Of a DNA stretch of 23,208 nucleotides, positions 1-7,889 are shown in pieces. Under the pieces are notes generated by a model. The model searched no databases. It was not told the DNA's origin and worked only from the letters and a program-made list of their open reading frames with translations. The stretch spans positions 1 to 23,208 of IMG/VR virus record IMGVR_UViG_3300012944_000063. The stretch is one strand, 5' to 3'. Every line of letters starts with the position of its first letter. Position 1 is the stretch's first letter. Origin of the DNA: a virus. A program made the translations under genes and the position numbers.

Positions 1-349
1 CTCCCGGCGTTTCCCCCCCGAGCCGACCCCCCCACGATTCCCCGGCCGGCGCCATGGTCGCCACCGGCGCCGACGGTGCTGAGGGTGCGGTGGATCGCTG
101 GTGGGGGTGTGGGGGCCGGGGTGCGGCGCTAGGCGCCCGAGGTGGCGCCACGGTGGCCCCCAGCGAGCGCGGCGGGGGGTTCCGGTGTGACCAGGGCCGC
201 GGGCGGCCCACGCCCGCCACAGGGCCACACAGGGCCGTTTCCGGCGAATCGGGGCCGCAGGGCGTTCTGACGGCCTCCAGGAGGGCGCAGGGCGTGACCA
301 TGGCCGCCGGTGGGGGATCGCTGGCTACGGGGCCACGTAGGGGCCGCCG
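1..349. other. GC-rich region upstream of packaging genes, no supported gene
   Basis: No convincing gene was found here. Open frames exist on both strands, but their products are Arg/Gly/Pro-rich and their third-position GC is lower than in the real genes. The stretch holds G-runs around 101-124, a 10-bp palindrome GTGGCGCCAC at 142-151, a 14-mer CGCCACAGGGCCAC at 215-228 that recurs near attP, and GGCCACGTAG at 331-340 that recurs in two other intergenic places. It lies directly before the methyltransferase and terminase genes, where phages often carry packaging start sites, but no cos or pac site can be named from the sequence. Confidence 0.5.
331..340 (+). repeat. GGCCACGTAG motif, copy 1 of 3 (all intergenic)
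   Basis: The 10-mer GGCCACGTAG was found at 331-340, 5663-5672 and 16727-16736, in each case between genes. The first and third share a longer context: GGGCCACGTAG, then a GCCG-CGG tail. A related 14-mer CGCCACAGGGCCAC is at 215-228 and 16719-16732. This may be a regulator binding site. The count is by eye. Confidence 0.45.
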
Positions 350-373
350 GTGGCGTTGTGGGGGTGGTCGCCG

Positions 374-1846
374 GTGATCGCTGACGGGTTGGCCGGCTTG
401 GCGGTGGCCATCGACGGTCTCGAGCTGCTGGAGGGCAACCCCCGCCGCGGCGACATCGAGGCGGTGGCGAGATCGCTGGACCTGTTCGGCCAACGCAAGC
501 CGATCGTCGCCACCCGCGACGGCGTGGTGATCGCCGGCAACCACACCCTGGCCGCCGCCCGCCAGTTGGGATGGCCGGAGATCGCCGTGGTGTGGGTCGA
601 CGACGACGAGGCCACCGCCAAGGCCTACGCCCTGGCCGACAACCGCACCCACGATCTCGGCGGCTACGACGCCGAGGCGCTCGCCGCGCTGATATCCGAG
701 GTGGCCGGCTACGAAGACGAGCTGCTGTTCGCGTCGACCGGCTACACCGCCGACGACCTGACGTTGCTGCTGGCCGCCACCACCACGCCGGCATCGGTCG
801 CCGCCGACGTCGACGAGGCGGAGGCGGCCGGCGATGTCGACCCGGCGGTGGTGGTGGTCACCCATCCCGGCGATGTGTGGCAGCTCGGCCCCCACCGGCT
901 GGTGTGCGGCGACTGCCGCGACGCCGGCGTGGTCGCCGCGCTGCTGGAGGGCCGGCGCGTCAATGTCGCCTTCACCAGCCCGCCCTACGCCGAGCAGCGC
1001 GACTACGACCCGGCGTCGGGGTTCGTGCCCATCCCGCCCGAGCTCTACGTCGACTGGTTCGCCCCGGTGGCCGCCAACGTCGCCACCCATCTCGCCGCCG
1101 ACGGCTCGTGGTTCGTCAACATCAAGCCGGCCGCCGACGGGCTCGACACCGAGCTCTACGTCCACGATCTCGTCGCCGCCCACGCCCGCCGGTGGGGGTG
1201 GCATTTCGCCACCGAGTTCTGCTGGGAACGGGCCGGCGTCCCCAAGGCGGTGCGGCGCCGGTTCAAGAACCAGTTTGAGCCCATCTACCAGTTCACCCGC
1301 GGCGAGTGGAAGGTGCGCCCCGACAACGTCAAACACGTGTCGACGGCGGCCATCTACGCGCAGGGTCGAGGGTCGGGCAACAACGGCTGGGCCGGCCGCC
1401 AAGGCTCGGGCGGCGTGATCGACCAGGGCCGCCGGCGGCGACCGCATGACCCGGCCAAGGTCATGCCGGGCACGGCGGCCAAGGCGCAGGGCACGAACCG
1501 CTCGTCGATCGGTGAAGGGGTCGAGCTCGGGTTCGCCTTCCCCGGCAACCGCATCCCCACCTTCACCGGCACCCACACCGCCACCGGTCACGCCGCCGCC
1601 TTCCCCGTCGGCCTGCCGGCGTGGTTCGTGCGTGCCTTCAGCGATGCCGGCGATGTCGTGTTCGACCCGTTCGCCGGTTCGGGGTCGACGATCCTGGCCG
1701 CCCACGCCGAGCACCGCGTGGGGTTCGGTGTCGAGCTGTCGGCGGCCTACTGCGATCTCATCTGCCGGCGGTGGCAGGCGGTCACCGACATCGCCCCCAC
1801 CCGCGCCGGTGAGGTCGTCGACTTCAGCGTGGCGGCGCCGGCATGA
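374..1846 (+). CDS. ParB-like domain fused to beta-class DNA methyltransferase
   Basis: A 490-aa predicted DNA modification enzyme. The N-terminal ~90 residues match a ParB/Srx-type domain (NPR motif, then a VIAGNHTL-type loop and ADNRT). The C-terminal part is an AdoMet-dependent amino-methyltransferase: catalytic TSPPY at about residues 201-205, then the AdoMet-binding DPFAGSGS at about 431-438. The order catalytic motif, then target region, then FxGxG marks the beta class, and an SPPY-type motif is most often N4-cytosine, though N6-adenine cannot be excluded. The GTG at 374 was chosen because it leaves a usual short leader before the ParB domain; GTG 350 and GTG 404 are in frame. The stop overlaps the next gene (ATGA). 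It probably protects phage DNA from host restriction; specificity cannot be read from the sequence. Confidence 0.88.
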   Translation: MIADGLAGLAVAIDGLELLEGNPRRGDIEAVARSLDLFGQRKPIVATRDGVVIAGNHTLAAARQLGWPEIAVVWVDDDEATAKAYALADNRTHDLGGYDAEALAALISEVAGYEDELLFASTGYTADDLTLLLAATTTPASVAADVDEAEAAGDVDPAVVVVTHPGDVWQLGPHRLVCGDCRDAGVVAALLEGRRVNVAFTSPPYAEQRDYDPASGFVPIPPELYVDWFAPVAANVATHLAADGSWFVNIKPAADGLDTELYVHDLVAAHARRWGWHFATEFCWERAGVPKAVRRRFKNQFEPIYQFTRGEWKVRPDNVKHVSTAAIYAQGRGSGNNGWAGRQGSGGVIDQGRRRRPHDPAKVMPGTAAKAQGTNRSSIGEGVELGFAFPGNRIPTFTGTHTATGHAAAFPVGLPAWFVRAFSDAGDVVFDPFAGSGSTILAAHAEHRVGFGVELSAAYCDLICRRWQAVTDIAPTRAGEVVDFSVAAPA

Positions 1847-2340
1847 GCGAGCCGCCGCGCCCTCTCGGCCCCATCGCCCGAGCGACATGGGACGAAGCCA
1901 TGGCGGCGGGGTTGGCCCCCACCGACGCGCTGCTGGTGTTGGCCGAGGCGGTCGACGAGCGCATGGCGTTGCGGATCCGCATCCTGCGGGAGCCCACCCC
2001 CGAGGACCGCAAAGCGTTGCGAGACCTCGAGGACGTCATCACCCACCGCCGGTTCGTGTTGCGCCTCGACTCGGCGCCGGCCGAGATCGTCGACCTGCTG
2101 GAGGCGGCCATCACCGAGATCGCGCCGGTGGTGCGGCGCCAGCCCCTGGCCGCCATCGCCCGGGCGCTGGCCGTCGGCTTGGAGGAAGCCACCGCCCGCG
2201 GCGATCCCCATGGGCAGGCGGCGGTGGCCCGCGAGCTGCGTAGCGTCTACCACGAGTTGGCGGGACCACTGACCGATGACCCTTTCGACGCCTTCCTCGA
2301 TCGTCTGTCGACCCCGCTGGGCGACACCGCGCCGGCCTGA
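1843..2340 (+). CDS. putative small terminase subunit
   Basis: A 165-aa, mostly helical, charged protein starting with ATGA overlap to the methyltransferase and ending inside the large terminase gene. Small terminase subunits recognise phage DNA and hand it to the large subunit; they are poorly conserved, and this call rests mainly on position and size. Seen directly are a short Pro-rich N-terminus and several amphipathic helices between residues 8 and 150. No clear helix-turn-helix motif can be assigned by eye. The alternative is a conserved hypothetical protein placed before the terminase. Confidence 0.6.
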   Translation: MSEPPRPLGPIARATWDEAMAAGLAPTDALLVLAEAVDERMALRIRILREPTPEDRKALRDLEDVITHRRFVLRLDSAPAEIVDLLEAAITEIAPVVRRQPLAAIARALAVGLEEATARGDPHGQAAVARELRSVYHELAGPLTDDPFDAFLDRLSTPLGDTAPA

Positions 2341-3733
2341 CCGGTTGTCGTACGGCCCGGCGGTGGCCGAGGTGGCGCGCATCTTGGCCCCCGGCGCCCG
2401 CCTCGACGGCGGCGTCGGGTTCATGCCATGGCAGACGCAGGTGGCCGACGTCGCCGGTGAGGTCAACCCGGCCACCGGTCGCTTCTTCTACGACACGGTG
2501 GTGGTGGTCGTTCCCCGCCAGGCGGGCAAGACGTTGGCGGCGTTGGCGACGCAGATTCAGCGGGCCACCATCGGCCGGCGCCAGCGCGGGTGGTACACGG
2601 CGCAGACACAGAAAGACGCCGCCAACAAGTTCCGATTGGAGTGGGCGCCGCTGGTGCAGGCGTCGGGATTGGGGCCGCTGATCAAGGTGCGCCAACAGGC
2701 CGGCTCCCAGGGGTTCACCCTGTCGAGGGTTGGTTCCACCGTCAACCTGTTCGCACCGGTCGAGCGGGCCATCCACGGCGACCAGGCCGACTGCGTCATG
2801 ATCGACGAGGGATGGGCGTTCGACATCGGCACCGGTCTCGCGTTGGAGACCTCGATTCGGCCGGCGCAAGCCACGCGCCGGCATCGACAGCTGTGGTTGA
2901 TCTCGGCCGGCGGCACCGAGGCGTCGACGTGGCTAATCAAGTTTCAGAAGCTGGGCCGCGCCGCCGTCGAGGCCGACACCGGCGGCGGCATCGCCTACTT
3001 CGAGTGGTCGGCCGCCGATCACCTCCGCGACATCGACCCCTACGACCGTGACCTCTGGTGGGCCACCCACCCGGCGCTCGGCTTCACCATCGAGGAGGAG
3101 ACCATCGCCGCCGACGCCGACACCATGGACGTGGCCGAGTTCTGCCGCGCCTACCTGTGCGTGCCCACGGCGCATCTCACCGACCAGAAGATTCCGGCGC
3201 AGTCGTGGGGCTACTGCTGCGCCCCCGCCTCGCAATGCGACGACCCCATCGCCATCGCCTTCGATGTCGCCCTCGAGCGTGACGCCGCCTCGGTGGCGAT
3301 CGCCGGCGTCACCGCCGACGGCCACGACCACGTCGAGGTGGTCGCCAACCGCGCCGGCACCGGATGGGTGGCTGACCGCGTCGAGCGGCTGTGGGAGCGG
3401 TGGCCGTCGGTGGCGGTGGCCGTCGACCCGTTCGGGCCGGCCCGATCGATCGCCGACGAGCTGGAGCGGCGCGGTGTGTTGATCACCCGTGCCGGCGCCG
3501 GCGACGTCGCCTCGGCGTGCGGCGACTTCTACGACGCCGTGGTCGAGGACCGGTTGCGTCACCGCGGCCAAGGTCTCCTCGACGCCGCCGTCGGCGGTGC
3601 CGGCACCCGGCCCATCGGGGAGGCGTGGGGCTGGGCCCGGCGTTCGAGTACTACCGACATCTCGCCCTTGGTGGCGGTGACGTTGGCCCGGTGGGCGTGG
3701 CATGACTCGGCCGGCTCGCCGGCGATCAACTGA
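2276..3733 (+). CDS. terminase large subunit
   Basis: A 485-aa packaging motor with ATPase and nuclease domains, acting at the portal vertex of the procapsid. Walker A is PRQAGKT at residues 80-86. Walker B is VMIDE at 174-178, with the catalytic Glu 178. The RNase H-like nuclease domain begins near residue 326, with Asp330 in IAFDVA and Asp384 in VAVDPFG as likely metal ligands. Length is normal for actinophage enzymes. The ATG at 2276 overlaps the small subunit by 65 nt. It is preferred because the TPRRPDRLSYG segment resembles the conserved N-terminus of the family as I recall it. A TTG at 2345, just past the upstream stop, is the alternative start. It cuts the concatemer or cos ends during packaging. 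Confidence 0.93.
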   Translation: MTLSTPSSIVCRPRWATPRRPDRLSYGPAVAEVARILAPGARLDGGVGFMPWQTQVADVAGEVNPATGRFFYDTVVVVVPRQAGKTLAALATQIQRATIGRRQRGWYTAQTQKDAANKFRLEWAPLVQASGLGPLIKVRQQAGSQGFTLSRVGSTVNLFAPVERAIHGDQADCVMIDEGWAFDIGTGLALETSIRPAQATRRHRQLWLISAGGTEASTWLIKFQKLGRAAVEADTGGGIAYFEWSAADHLRDIDPYDRDLWWATHPALGFTIEEETIAADADTMDVAEFCRAYLCVPTAHLTDQKIPAQSWGYCCAPASQCDDPIAIAFDVALERDAASVAIAGVTADGHDHVEVVANRAGTGWVADRVERLWERWPSVAVAVDPFGPARSIADELERRGVLITRAGAGDVASACGDFYDAVVEDRLRHRGQGLLDAAVGGAGTRPIGEAWGWARRSSTTDISPLVAVTLARWAWHDSAGSPAIN

Positions 3734-3762
3734 CGGCTACCGGCGGCGGTTGACCACAACGC

Positions 3763-3791
3763 GTGACAGGGCAACTGCGGGTGCGTAGGGT
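3763..3791 (+). promoter_or_regulatory. promoter before portal gene, leaderless architecture
   Basis: A -35 box GTGACA (3763-3768), a 17-nt spacer and a -10 box TAGGGT (3786-3791) are visible. Only 6 nt separate the -10 box from the portal ATG at 3798, so transcription would start at or next to the start codon. No Shine-Dalgarno sequence lies before that ATG. Leaderless mRNAs are common in actinobacteria and typically show TANNNT about 7 nt before the start codon. The same boxes and spacing, and the 13-mer GCGTAGGGTGCCG, recur before the capsid gene. Confidence 0.68.
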
Positions 3792-3797
3792 GCCGAC

Positions 3798-5063
3798 ATG
3801 GGGGCCGTCTCGTACCGCACGACATCGGGCCTGCTGGTGGTCGACCAGCGCTCTGGCGGGTTGATCCCCAACGACAACCCGGCCGGCATCCCGCCGGCGA
3901 CGGTGGGGCCGCCTGACTACCAGCCGGGCGACCCCGATGGGGTCGAGATCATCACCCTGGGCGACCCGGTCGACGGCGGCCCCCGGCGGCCACCCCGCCC
4001 GGTGCCGTGGTCGGGATGGCCGGCCGAGTGGACGACCCCCAACTGGTTTGGGCAGCTGCAGCTGCTGACCGACACGGCGTGGACGTGTCTCGACGACAAC
4101 GCCTCGATCCTGGCCGCCATGCCGCCCTACCTGGTGGGCGCGTCGGACACGTTGCCGGCCGACTGGGTCAACAACCCCGACCCCGACCGTTACACGTCGT
4201 GGGTCGAGTTCGCCAAACAGCTGGTGTGGGACTTCCAAGGCGCCGGCGAGGTGTTCGTGTTGACCACCGCCCGCTACGCCAACACCTACCCGGCCCGCTT
4301 CCATGTGGTGCCGCCGTGGTTCGTCGAGATCGACTGGCGGGCCGGCCAACGCCGCTACCGCATCGGCAACATGGACGTCACCGCCGACATGCTCCACATT
4401 CGCTACACGTCGCGCACCACCGACCTGCACGGCCGGGGCCCGCTCGAGGTGGGCGGCCCGCGCATGGTCGCCGCCGCCGCCTTGGCCCGCTACGCGCAGC
4501 AGTTCGCCGTCAGTGGGGCGGTCCCCAACGCGGTGTTGACCTACCCCGGCCGGCTGTCGAAAGAACGCGTCGAAGAGCTGCAGGCGCAGTGGATCGAGGC
4601 CCGCATGAGCCGCATGGGGCTGCCGGCGGTGTTGTCGGGCGGCATCGACTTCAAGACGTTGTCGTACAACCCCAAGGACCTGGCGTTGGTCGAGCTGTCC
4701 CAGTGGAACGAGGCGCGCATCGCGGTGCTGCTGAAGGTGCCGCCGGTGTGTGTGGCGTTGCCGTCGGGGGGTGACTCGATGACCTACAGCAACGTCGAGT
4801 CGCTGTTCGACTACCGGTGGCGGGCCGGGCTGTCGACGTTGACGGCCAACCTCATGGCGGCGTTGTCGGGGTGGGCGCTGCCGCGCGGTACCACCGTCGA
4901 GGTCAACCGCGACGAGTTCGTCAAGGCACCGCCGTTGGAGCGGGCGCAGACGTGGGCGATCTACGTCGCCATGGGCGCCGTGACCGTCGAAGAAGTGCGT
5001 GAGGGCGAGCGGTTCGGCATCGCCGCCCCATCTCAGAGCCTGAGTTCGGGGGTGCTCCAGTGA
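3798..5063 (+). CDS. portal protein (HK97-like)
   Basis: A 421-aa protein expected to form the dodecameric ring through which DNA enters and leaves the head. Position between large terminase and prohead protease is diagnostic. Sequence features fit phage portals: a Pro-rich N-terminus, a clip and stem region, then the segment around residues 310-345 (PPVCVALPSGG followed by TYSNVES), which resembles the conserved portal motif near the tunnel loop. The C-terminus carries the usual acidic, helical tail. The ATG at 3798 sits just downstream of a -10 box, suggesting a leaderless transcript. The end overlaps the protease gene through GTGA. It is a little shorter than many portals, but no domain is obviously missing. 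Confidence 0.9.
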   Translation: MGAVSYRTTSGLLVVDQRSGGLIPNDNPAGIPPATVGPPDYQPGDPDGVEIITLGDPVDGGPRRPPRPVPWSGWPAEWTTPNWFGQLQLLTDTAWTCLDDNASILAAMPPYLVGASDTLPADWVNNPDPDRYTSWVEFAKQLVWDFQGAGEVFVLTTARYANTYPARFHVVPPWFVEIDWRAGQRRYRIGNMDVTADMLHIRYTSRTTDLHGRGPLEVGGPRMVAAAALARYAQQFAVSGAVPNAVLTYPGRLSKERVEELQAQWIEARMSRMGLPAVLSGGIDFKTLSYNPKDLALVELSQWNEARIAVLLKVPPVCVALPSGGDSMTYSNVESLFDYRWRAGLSTLTANLMAALSGWALPRGTTVEVNRDEFVKAPPLERAQTWAIYVAMGAVTVEEVREGERFGIAAPSQSLSSGVLQ

Positions 5064-5656
5064 GCGAAATCGAGATTCGGACGTCGACACAGTTGCTCGA
5101 GGTGCGCCACCCCGAGCGGATCATCGACATCATCGCCGTGCCCTACGACGAGGAATGCCGCGTCCTGCACCACGGCCGATGGGTGGTCGAGACCGTCGCC
5201 CCTGGCGCGTTCGCCGGCGTGTCGAATCCGGTCACGGTGAGGCGGACCCACAACCCGGAGCATCCGATCGGGCGCGTCTTGCACTTCCATCCCAACGACC
5301 CCCGCGGCCTGCGGACCGAGCTGCGGATCGTGGCGACACCGGCCGGCGATGAGGTGCTCGAACTCGCCGCCGAGGACCTGCTCAACGGGTCGGTGGGGTT
5401 CCTGCCGCTGCCCGGCGGCGAGCAGTACACCTACGACCGCAGCCGGCGCCGGGTCACGCGAGCGATGCTCGACCACATCGCCCTGACCGGCGATCCCGCC
5501 TATCTCGGGGCGAAGGTGCTGGCCGTGCGGGCCTCCGCCGGCGACCCGCCGGCCCGCACGGGCACCCCCAACCTCGACCGCATCCGCCTTGAGCAGTTGG
5601 CCACCGCCGCCGGCATGGCCGACCTGCTGCGTGACACCACCGCGGCCGAGGCGTAG
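5060..5656 (+). CDS. HK97-family prohead protease
   Basis: A 198-aa serine protease that trims the capsid delta domain (and itself) during prohead maturation. Likely catalytic residues are His64 in THNPEHP and Ser111 in NGSVGF; the third acidic residue probably lies near residues 138-145. The early motif AVPYDEE and APGAF (about 26-51) are typical of the family. It starts with GTGA overlap to the portal and is followed after 123 nt by the capsid gene, the standard portal-protease-capsid order. Its 3' end carries the -35 and -10 boxes of the capsid promoter. The family assignment is firm; the exact third catalytic residue is an inference. Confidence 0.9.
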   Translation: MSEIEIRTSTQLLEVRHPERIIDIIAVPYDEECRVLHHGRWVVETVAPGAFAGVSNPVTVRRTHNPEHPIGRVLHFHPNDPRGLRTELRIVATPAGDEVLELAAEDLLNGSVGFLPLPGGEQYTYDRSRRRVTRAMLDHIALTGDPAYLGAKVLAVRASAGDPPARTGTPNLDRIRLEQLATAAGMADLLRDTTAAEA

Positions 5657-5659
5657 GGT
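5631..5659 (+). promoter_or_regulatory. promoter for major capsid gene
   Basis: GTGACA at 5631-5636, 17-nt spacer, TAGGGT at 5654-5659. The boxes lie in the last codons and just past the stop of the protease gene. They match the pre-portal promoter exactly in both hexamers and spacing, and both share the 13-mer GCGTAGGGTGCCG (5651-5663). Unlike the portal copy there is no start codon close by. The predicted transcript has a leader of about 110 nt and a strong Shine-Dalgarno GAGGAGG at 5768-5774, 5 nt before the capsid ATG. An extra promoter for the most abundant protein makes biological sense. Confidence 0.68.
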
Positions 5660-5779
5660 GCCGGCCACGTAGTCGAGGGAGACCTCTGGGCGAGCGGACC
5701 GCCACGGCCGCCGGACCAGACGAAGCGACGTCACCGGACTCGGAACAGCACCCACCGTTTCGATTACGAGGAGGTCGCG

Positions 5780-6988
5780 ATGACCGCGACTGACGCCATG
5801 CTCTCTCGGTTCCAAGCCGAACTCGAGGAGCGCCGCACCTTCATGGATGGGCTGGTCGAGGCGGCCGAGTCGGCCGGTCGAGACCTGTCGGCCGAGGAGA
5901 TGGACCTCTACACCCGAGCCCGCGACCGCATGACGCTGGTGGCCGGCCAGATGGTGCCGCTGCAGGAGGGCGCCCGCATCGCCATCGAGGCACGGGCCCG
6001 CACCGCCGAGCTGGTCGGCGCCTACGAGCAGGCCCGCGGTCCCGGTGGGCACGCCGCCCCCGTCGAGTACCGCAGCGCCGGCGCCTACGTGGCCGAGATG
6101 TACTACGCGCAGCTGGGCGACGAGACGGCCCGCAACCGGCTCGAGGCCTACCACCGTGTCGCCGCCCATCAGACCACCGCCGACAACCCCGGTTTGATCC
6201 CCGAGCAGATCGTGCAGCCGATCGTCAACTACATCGAGGTGACCCGGCCGTTGATCGCGTCGGTAGGCCCGGTCGACTTGGGCGGGGGCGCCTGGTCCTA
6301 CGCCCGGGTGACACAGCACACGCAGGTGGGCAAGCAGGCGGCCGAGAAGACCGAGCTCCCGTCACGCAAGATGACGGTCACGAAGACGCCGCTCGGCGCC
6401 GACACCTACGGCGGCTACGTCAACGTGTCCAAGCAGGACATCAACCGCACCTCGCCGGCCATTCTCGACATGGTCATCACCGACTTGGCGCAGCAGTACG
6501 GCATCGAGACCGAGGCAGCGATGGGCGCGCTGATGGTGGCCGGCTCGACGGCGGGGCCGGCCATCCCGGCGGCGCCCACCGCGCTCGACATCTCCAAAGC
6601 CATCTGGTCGGCCGCCGGTCTGGTGTTCGCCGCCACCAAGGGCCAGGGCCGCACCATCGTGGCCGTGTCACCCGACATGCTCGGTCTGATCGGTCCGCTG
6701 TTCCCGGCGTTGAACCCCACCAACGCCATCGCCGCCATGAGCGCCGCCGACATCGCCAACGGTGCCATCCCGTCGCTGAGCGGGCTGTCGTCGCTGATGT
6801 CGGCCGGTCTCGTCGCCGGCACCGTGCTCGTCTACTCGACCGCCGCCCTCAAGGCCTTCGAGTACAAGTACGGCAACCTGCAGGTGGTCGAGCCGTCGGT
6901 GTGGGGCGTGCAGGTCGGCTACGCCGGCGACTTCGACGCCGTCGTCATCGAGGCCACCGGCGTGCAGCGGGTGACGGTAACGCCGTGA
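5780..6988 (+). CDS. major capsid protein (HK97 fold)
   Basis: A 402-aa shell protein. The first ~95 residues are charged and helical with coiled-coil character, as in the delta domain that acts as an internal scaffold and is removed by the upstream protease; no separate scaffold gene is present. The rest fits the HK97 fold: an E-loop/P-domain region around residues 160-230 and an A-domain rich in small hydrophobic residues around 270-370. The start is set by a strong Shine-Dalgarno at 5768-5774. It has its own promoter and a leader of about 110 nt, and overlaps the next gene by GTGA. The protease cleavage point probably lies near residue 90-105 but cannot be fixed by eye. Confidence 0.92.
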   Translation: MTATDAMLSRFQAELEERRTFMDGLVEAAESAGRDLSAEEMDLYTRARDRMTLVAGQMVPLQEGARIAIEARARTAELVGAYEQARGPGGHAAPVEYRSAGAYVAEMYYAQLGDETARNRLEAYHRVAAHQTTADNPGLIPEQIVQPIVNYIEVTRPLIASVGPVDLGGGAWSYARVTQHTQVGKQAAEKTELPSRKMTVTKTPLGADTYGGYVNVSKQDINRTSPAILDMVITDLAQQYGIETEAAMGALMVAGSTAGPAIPAAPTALDISKAIWSAAGLVFAATKGQGRTIVAVSPDMLGLIGPLFPALNPTNAIAAMSAADIANGAIPSLSGLSSLMSAGLVAGTVLVYSTAALKAFEYKYGNLQVVEPSVWGVQVGYAGDFDAVVIEATGVQRVTVTP

Positions 6989-7164
6989 GCCAGTTCGACG
7001 ACCCCAACCGCGAGGCTCTCGGCCTCGACCCCATCTCGACCGGGGCTGGCGCTCCCGACGGCGAGCAGCTCGAGCTACCCGACACGACCGAGCCGGCGCC
7101 GGAACCGGAACCGGTGCCCGAGCCGGAGCCTGAGCGCGGCCGGCGGCGGCCACGCGACGAGTAG
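6985..7164 (+). CDS. small acidic Pro/Glu-rich head protein, unknown function
   Basis: A 59-aa protein starting with GTG that overlaps the capsid stop (GTGA). The C-terminal half is a low-complexity Pro-Glu tract (PEPEP type, about residues 38-50) followed by a basic tail RGRRRPRDE. No domain is recognised. Small low-complexity genes between capsid and first connector are frequent in actinophages and may be capsid decoration or head-assembly accessories, but nothing in the sequence proves this. The overlapping start and codon use like the neighbours support it as a real gene. Confidence 0.68.
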   Translation: MSQFDDPNREALGLDPISTGAGAPDGEQLELPDTTEPAPEPEPVPEPEPERGRRRPRDE

Positions 7165-7167
7165 CCC

Positions 7168-7503
7168 ATGGCCGCCTACGCCACCGTTGAGCAGCTCGCC
7201 GTCGCGCTGCGTATCCAGGTCACCGCGACCAACACCGTGCTGCTGCAGGACTGCCTTGACGCCGCCGCCGGCGAGATCGACTTCGAGGTCGACCTCAAAG
7301 CCGGCGGGGCGGTGCCCGACCCGGTGCCGACGGTGGTGGGGCGCACCAACGTCAACCGGGCGGTGGAGTGGTACAAGGCGGCCGACGCCGCTTATGGCGT
7401 GATCGGCTACGAGCAGGTCGGCGTGTTGTACGCGCCGAAGGACGGCTTCGCCCGCCACGCCGTCAACCTCGGCGCCGTGAAAGAGCAGTGGGGGGTGACA
7501 TGA
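7168..7503 (+). CDS. head-tail connector protein
   Basis: A 111-aa, largely helical protein placed just after the capsid genes. It starts ATAATVEQLA-like (A-Y-A-T-V-E-Q-L), the usual opening of gp6/gp15-type connector proteins that dock onto the portal ring. The segment with CLDAAAGEIDFEVD (about 29-42) is the typical alpha-helical core of this family. It overlaps the following gene through ATGA. Function is inferred from position, size and this helical pattern. Confidence 0.72.
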   Translation: MAAYATVEQLAVALRIQVTATNTVLLQDCLDAAAGEIDFEVDLKAGGAVPDPVPTVVGRTNVNRAVEWYKAADAAYGVIGYEQVGVLYAPKDGFARHAVNLGAVKEQWGVT

Positions 7504-7886
7504 CGGCGTTGGCCGATGCCCGCGTGAAGCTGGCGGCGGCGTTGGCGCCGGTGGCCGACGGCGATCCCATGGTGTTGGTCGATCTCGTCGACGCCCTCGA
7601 GCCGCCGGCGCTCATGATCGGTTGGGGGGAGCCGTGGCTGGTGCCGGAGAGCGCCTGTTGGCAAACCGGCCGCCTGACGATCATCGCGGTGGCCGGCCGG
7701 CTGGTGCCCGGCGCCGGCGTCGCCTCGCTCGAGGACCTCGTCGACTACACGTTCAGCCGGCTGCGAGTCGACGGCGACCCGTGGCCGCTCGATTCGGTGG
7801 GGGCGCCGCGGGTGTTCCCCATCGGCGGTGTCAACTATCTGGCGGCGCGGATCACGGTGCGCGTCCCCATCACAGGAGGTTCCTAA
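7500..7886 (+). CDS. putative head closure / tail terminator protein
   Basis: A 128-aa protein starting with ATG at 7500 that overlaps the connector stop. The sequence is an alpha/beta mix with a VPITGGS C-terminus and strand-rich middle (residues 55-125), comparable in size to head-closure or tail-terminator proteins that seal the head and cap the tail tube. No motif is decisive. It sits directly before the tail tube gene, whose Shine-Dalgarno (AGGAGG, 7874-7879) lies inside its last codons, indicating translational linkage. Confidence 0.6.
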   Translation: MTALADARVKLAAALAPVADGDPMVLVDLVDALEPPALMIGWGEPWLVPESACWQTGRLTIIAVAGRLVPGAGVASLEDLVDYTFSRLRVDGDPWPLDSVGAPRVFPIGGVNYLAARITVRVPITGGS

Positions 7887-7889
7887 CCC

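Noticed and set aside
54-377. Plus-strand frame before the methyltransferase
   Set aside because: The product is Gly/Arg-rich and third-position GC is lower than in real genes. Kept only as part of the circular-closure idea because its stop overlaps GTG 374.
3726-6319. Two long minus-strand frames (454 and 428 codons) opposite portal, protease and capsid
   Set aside because: They mirror recognised structural genes, have low-complexity Arg/Val/Gly/His products and no domains.
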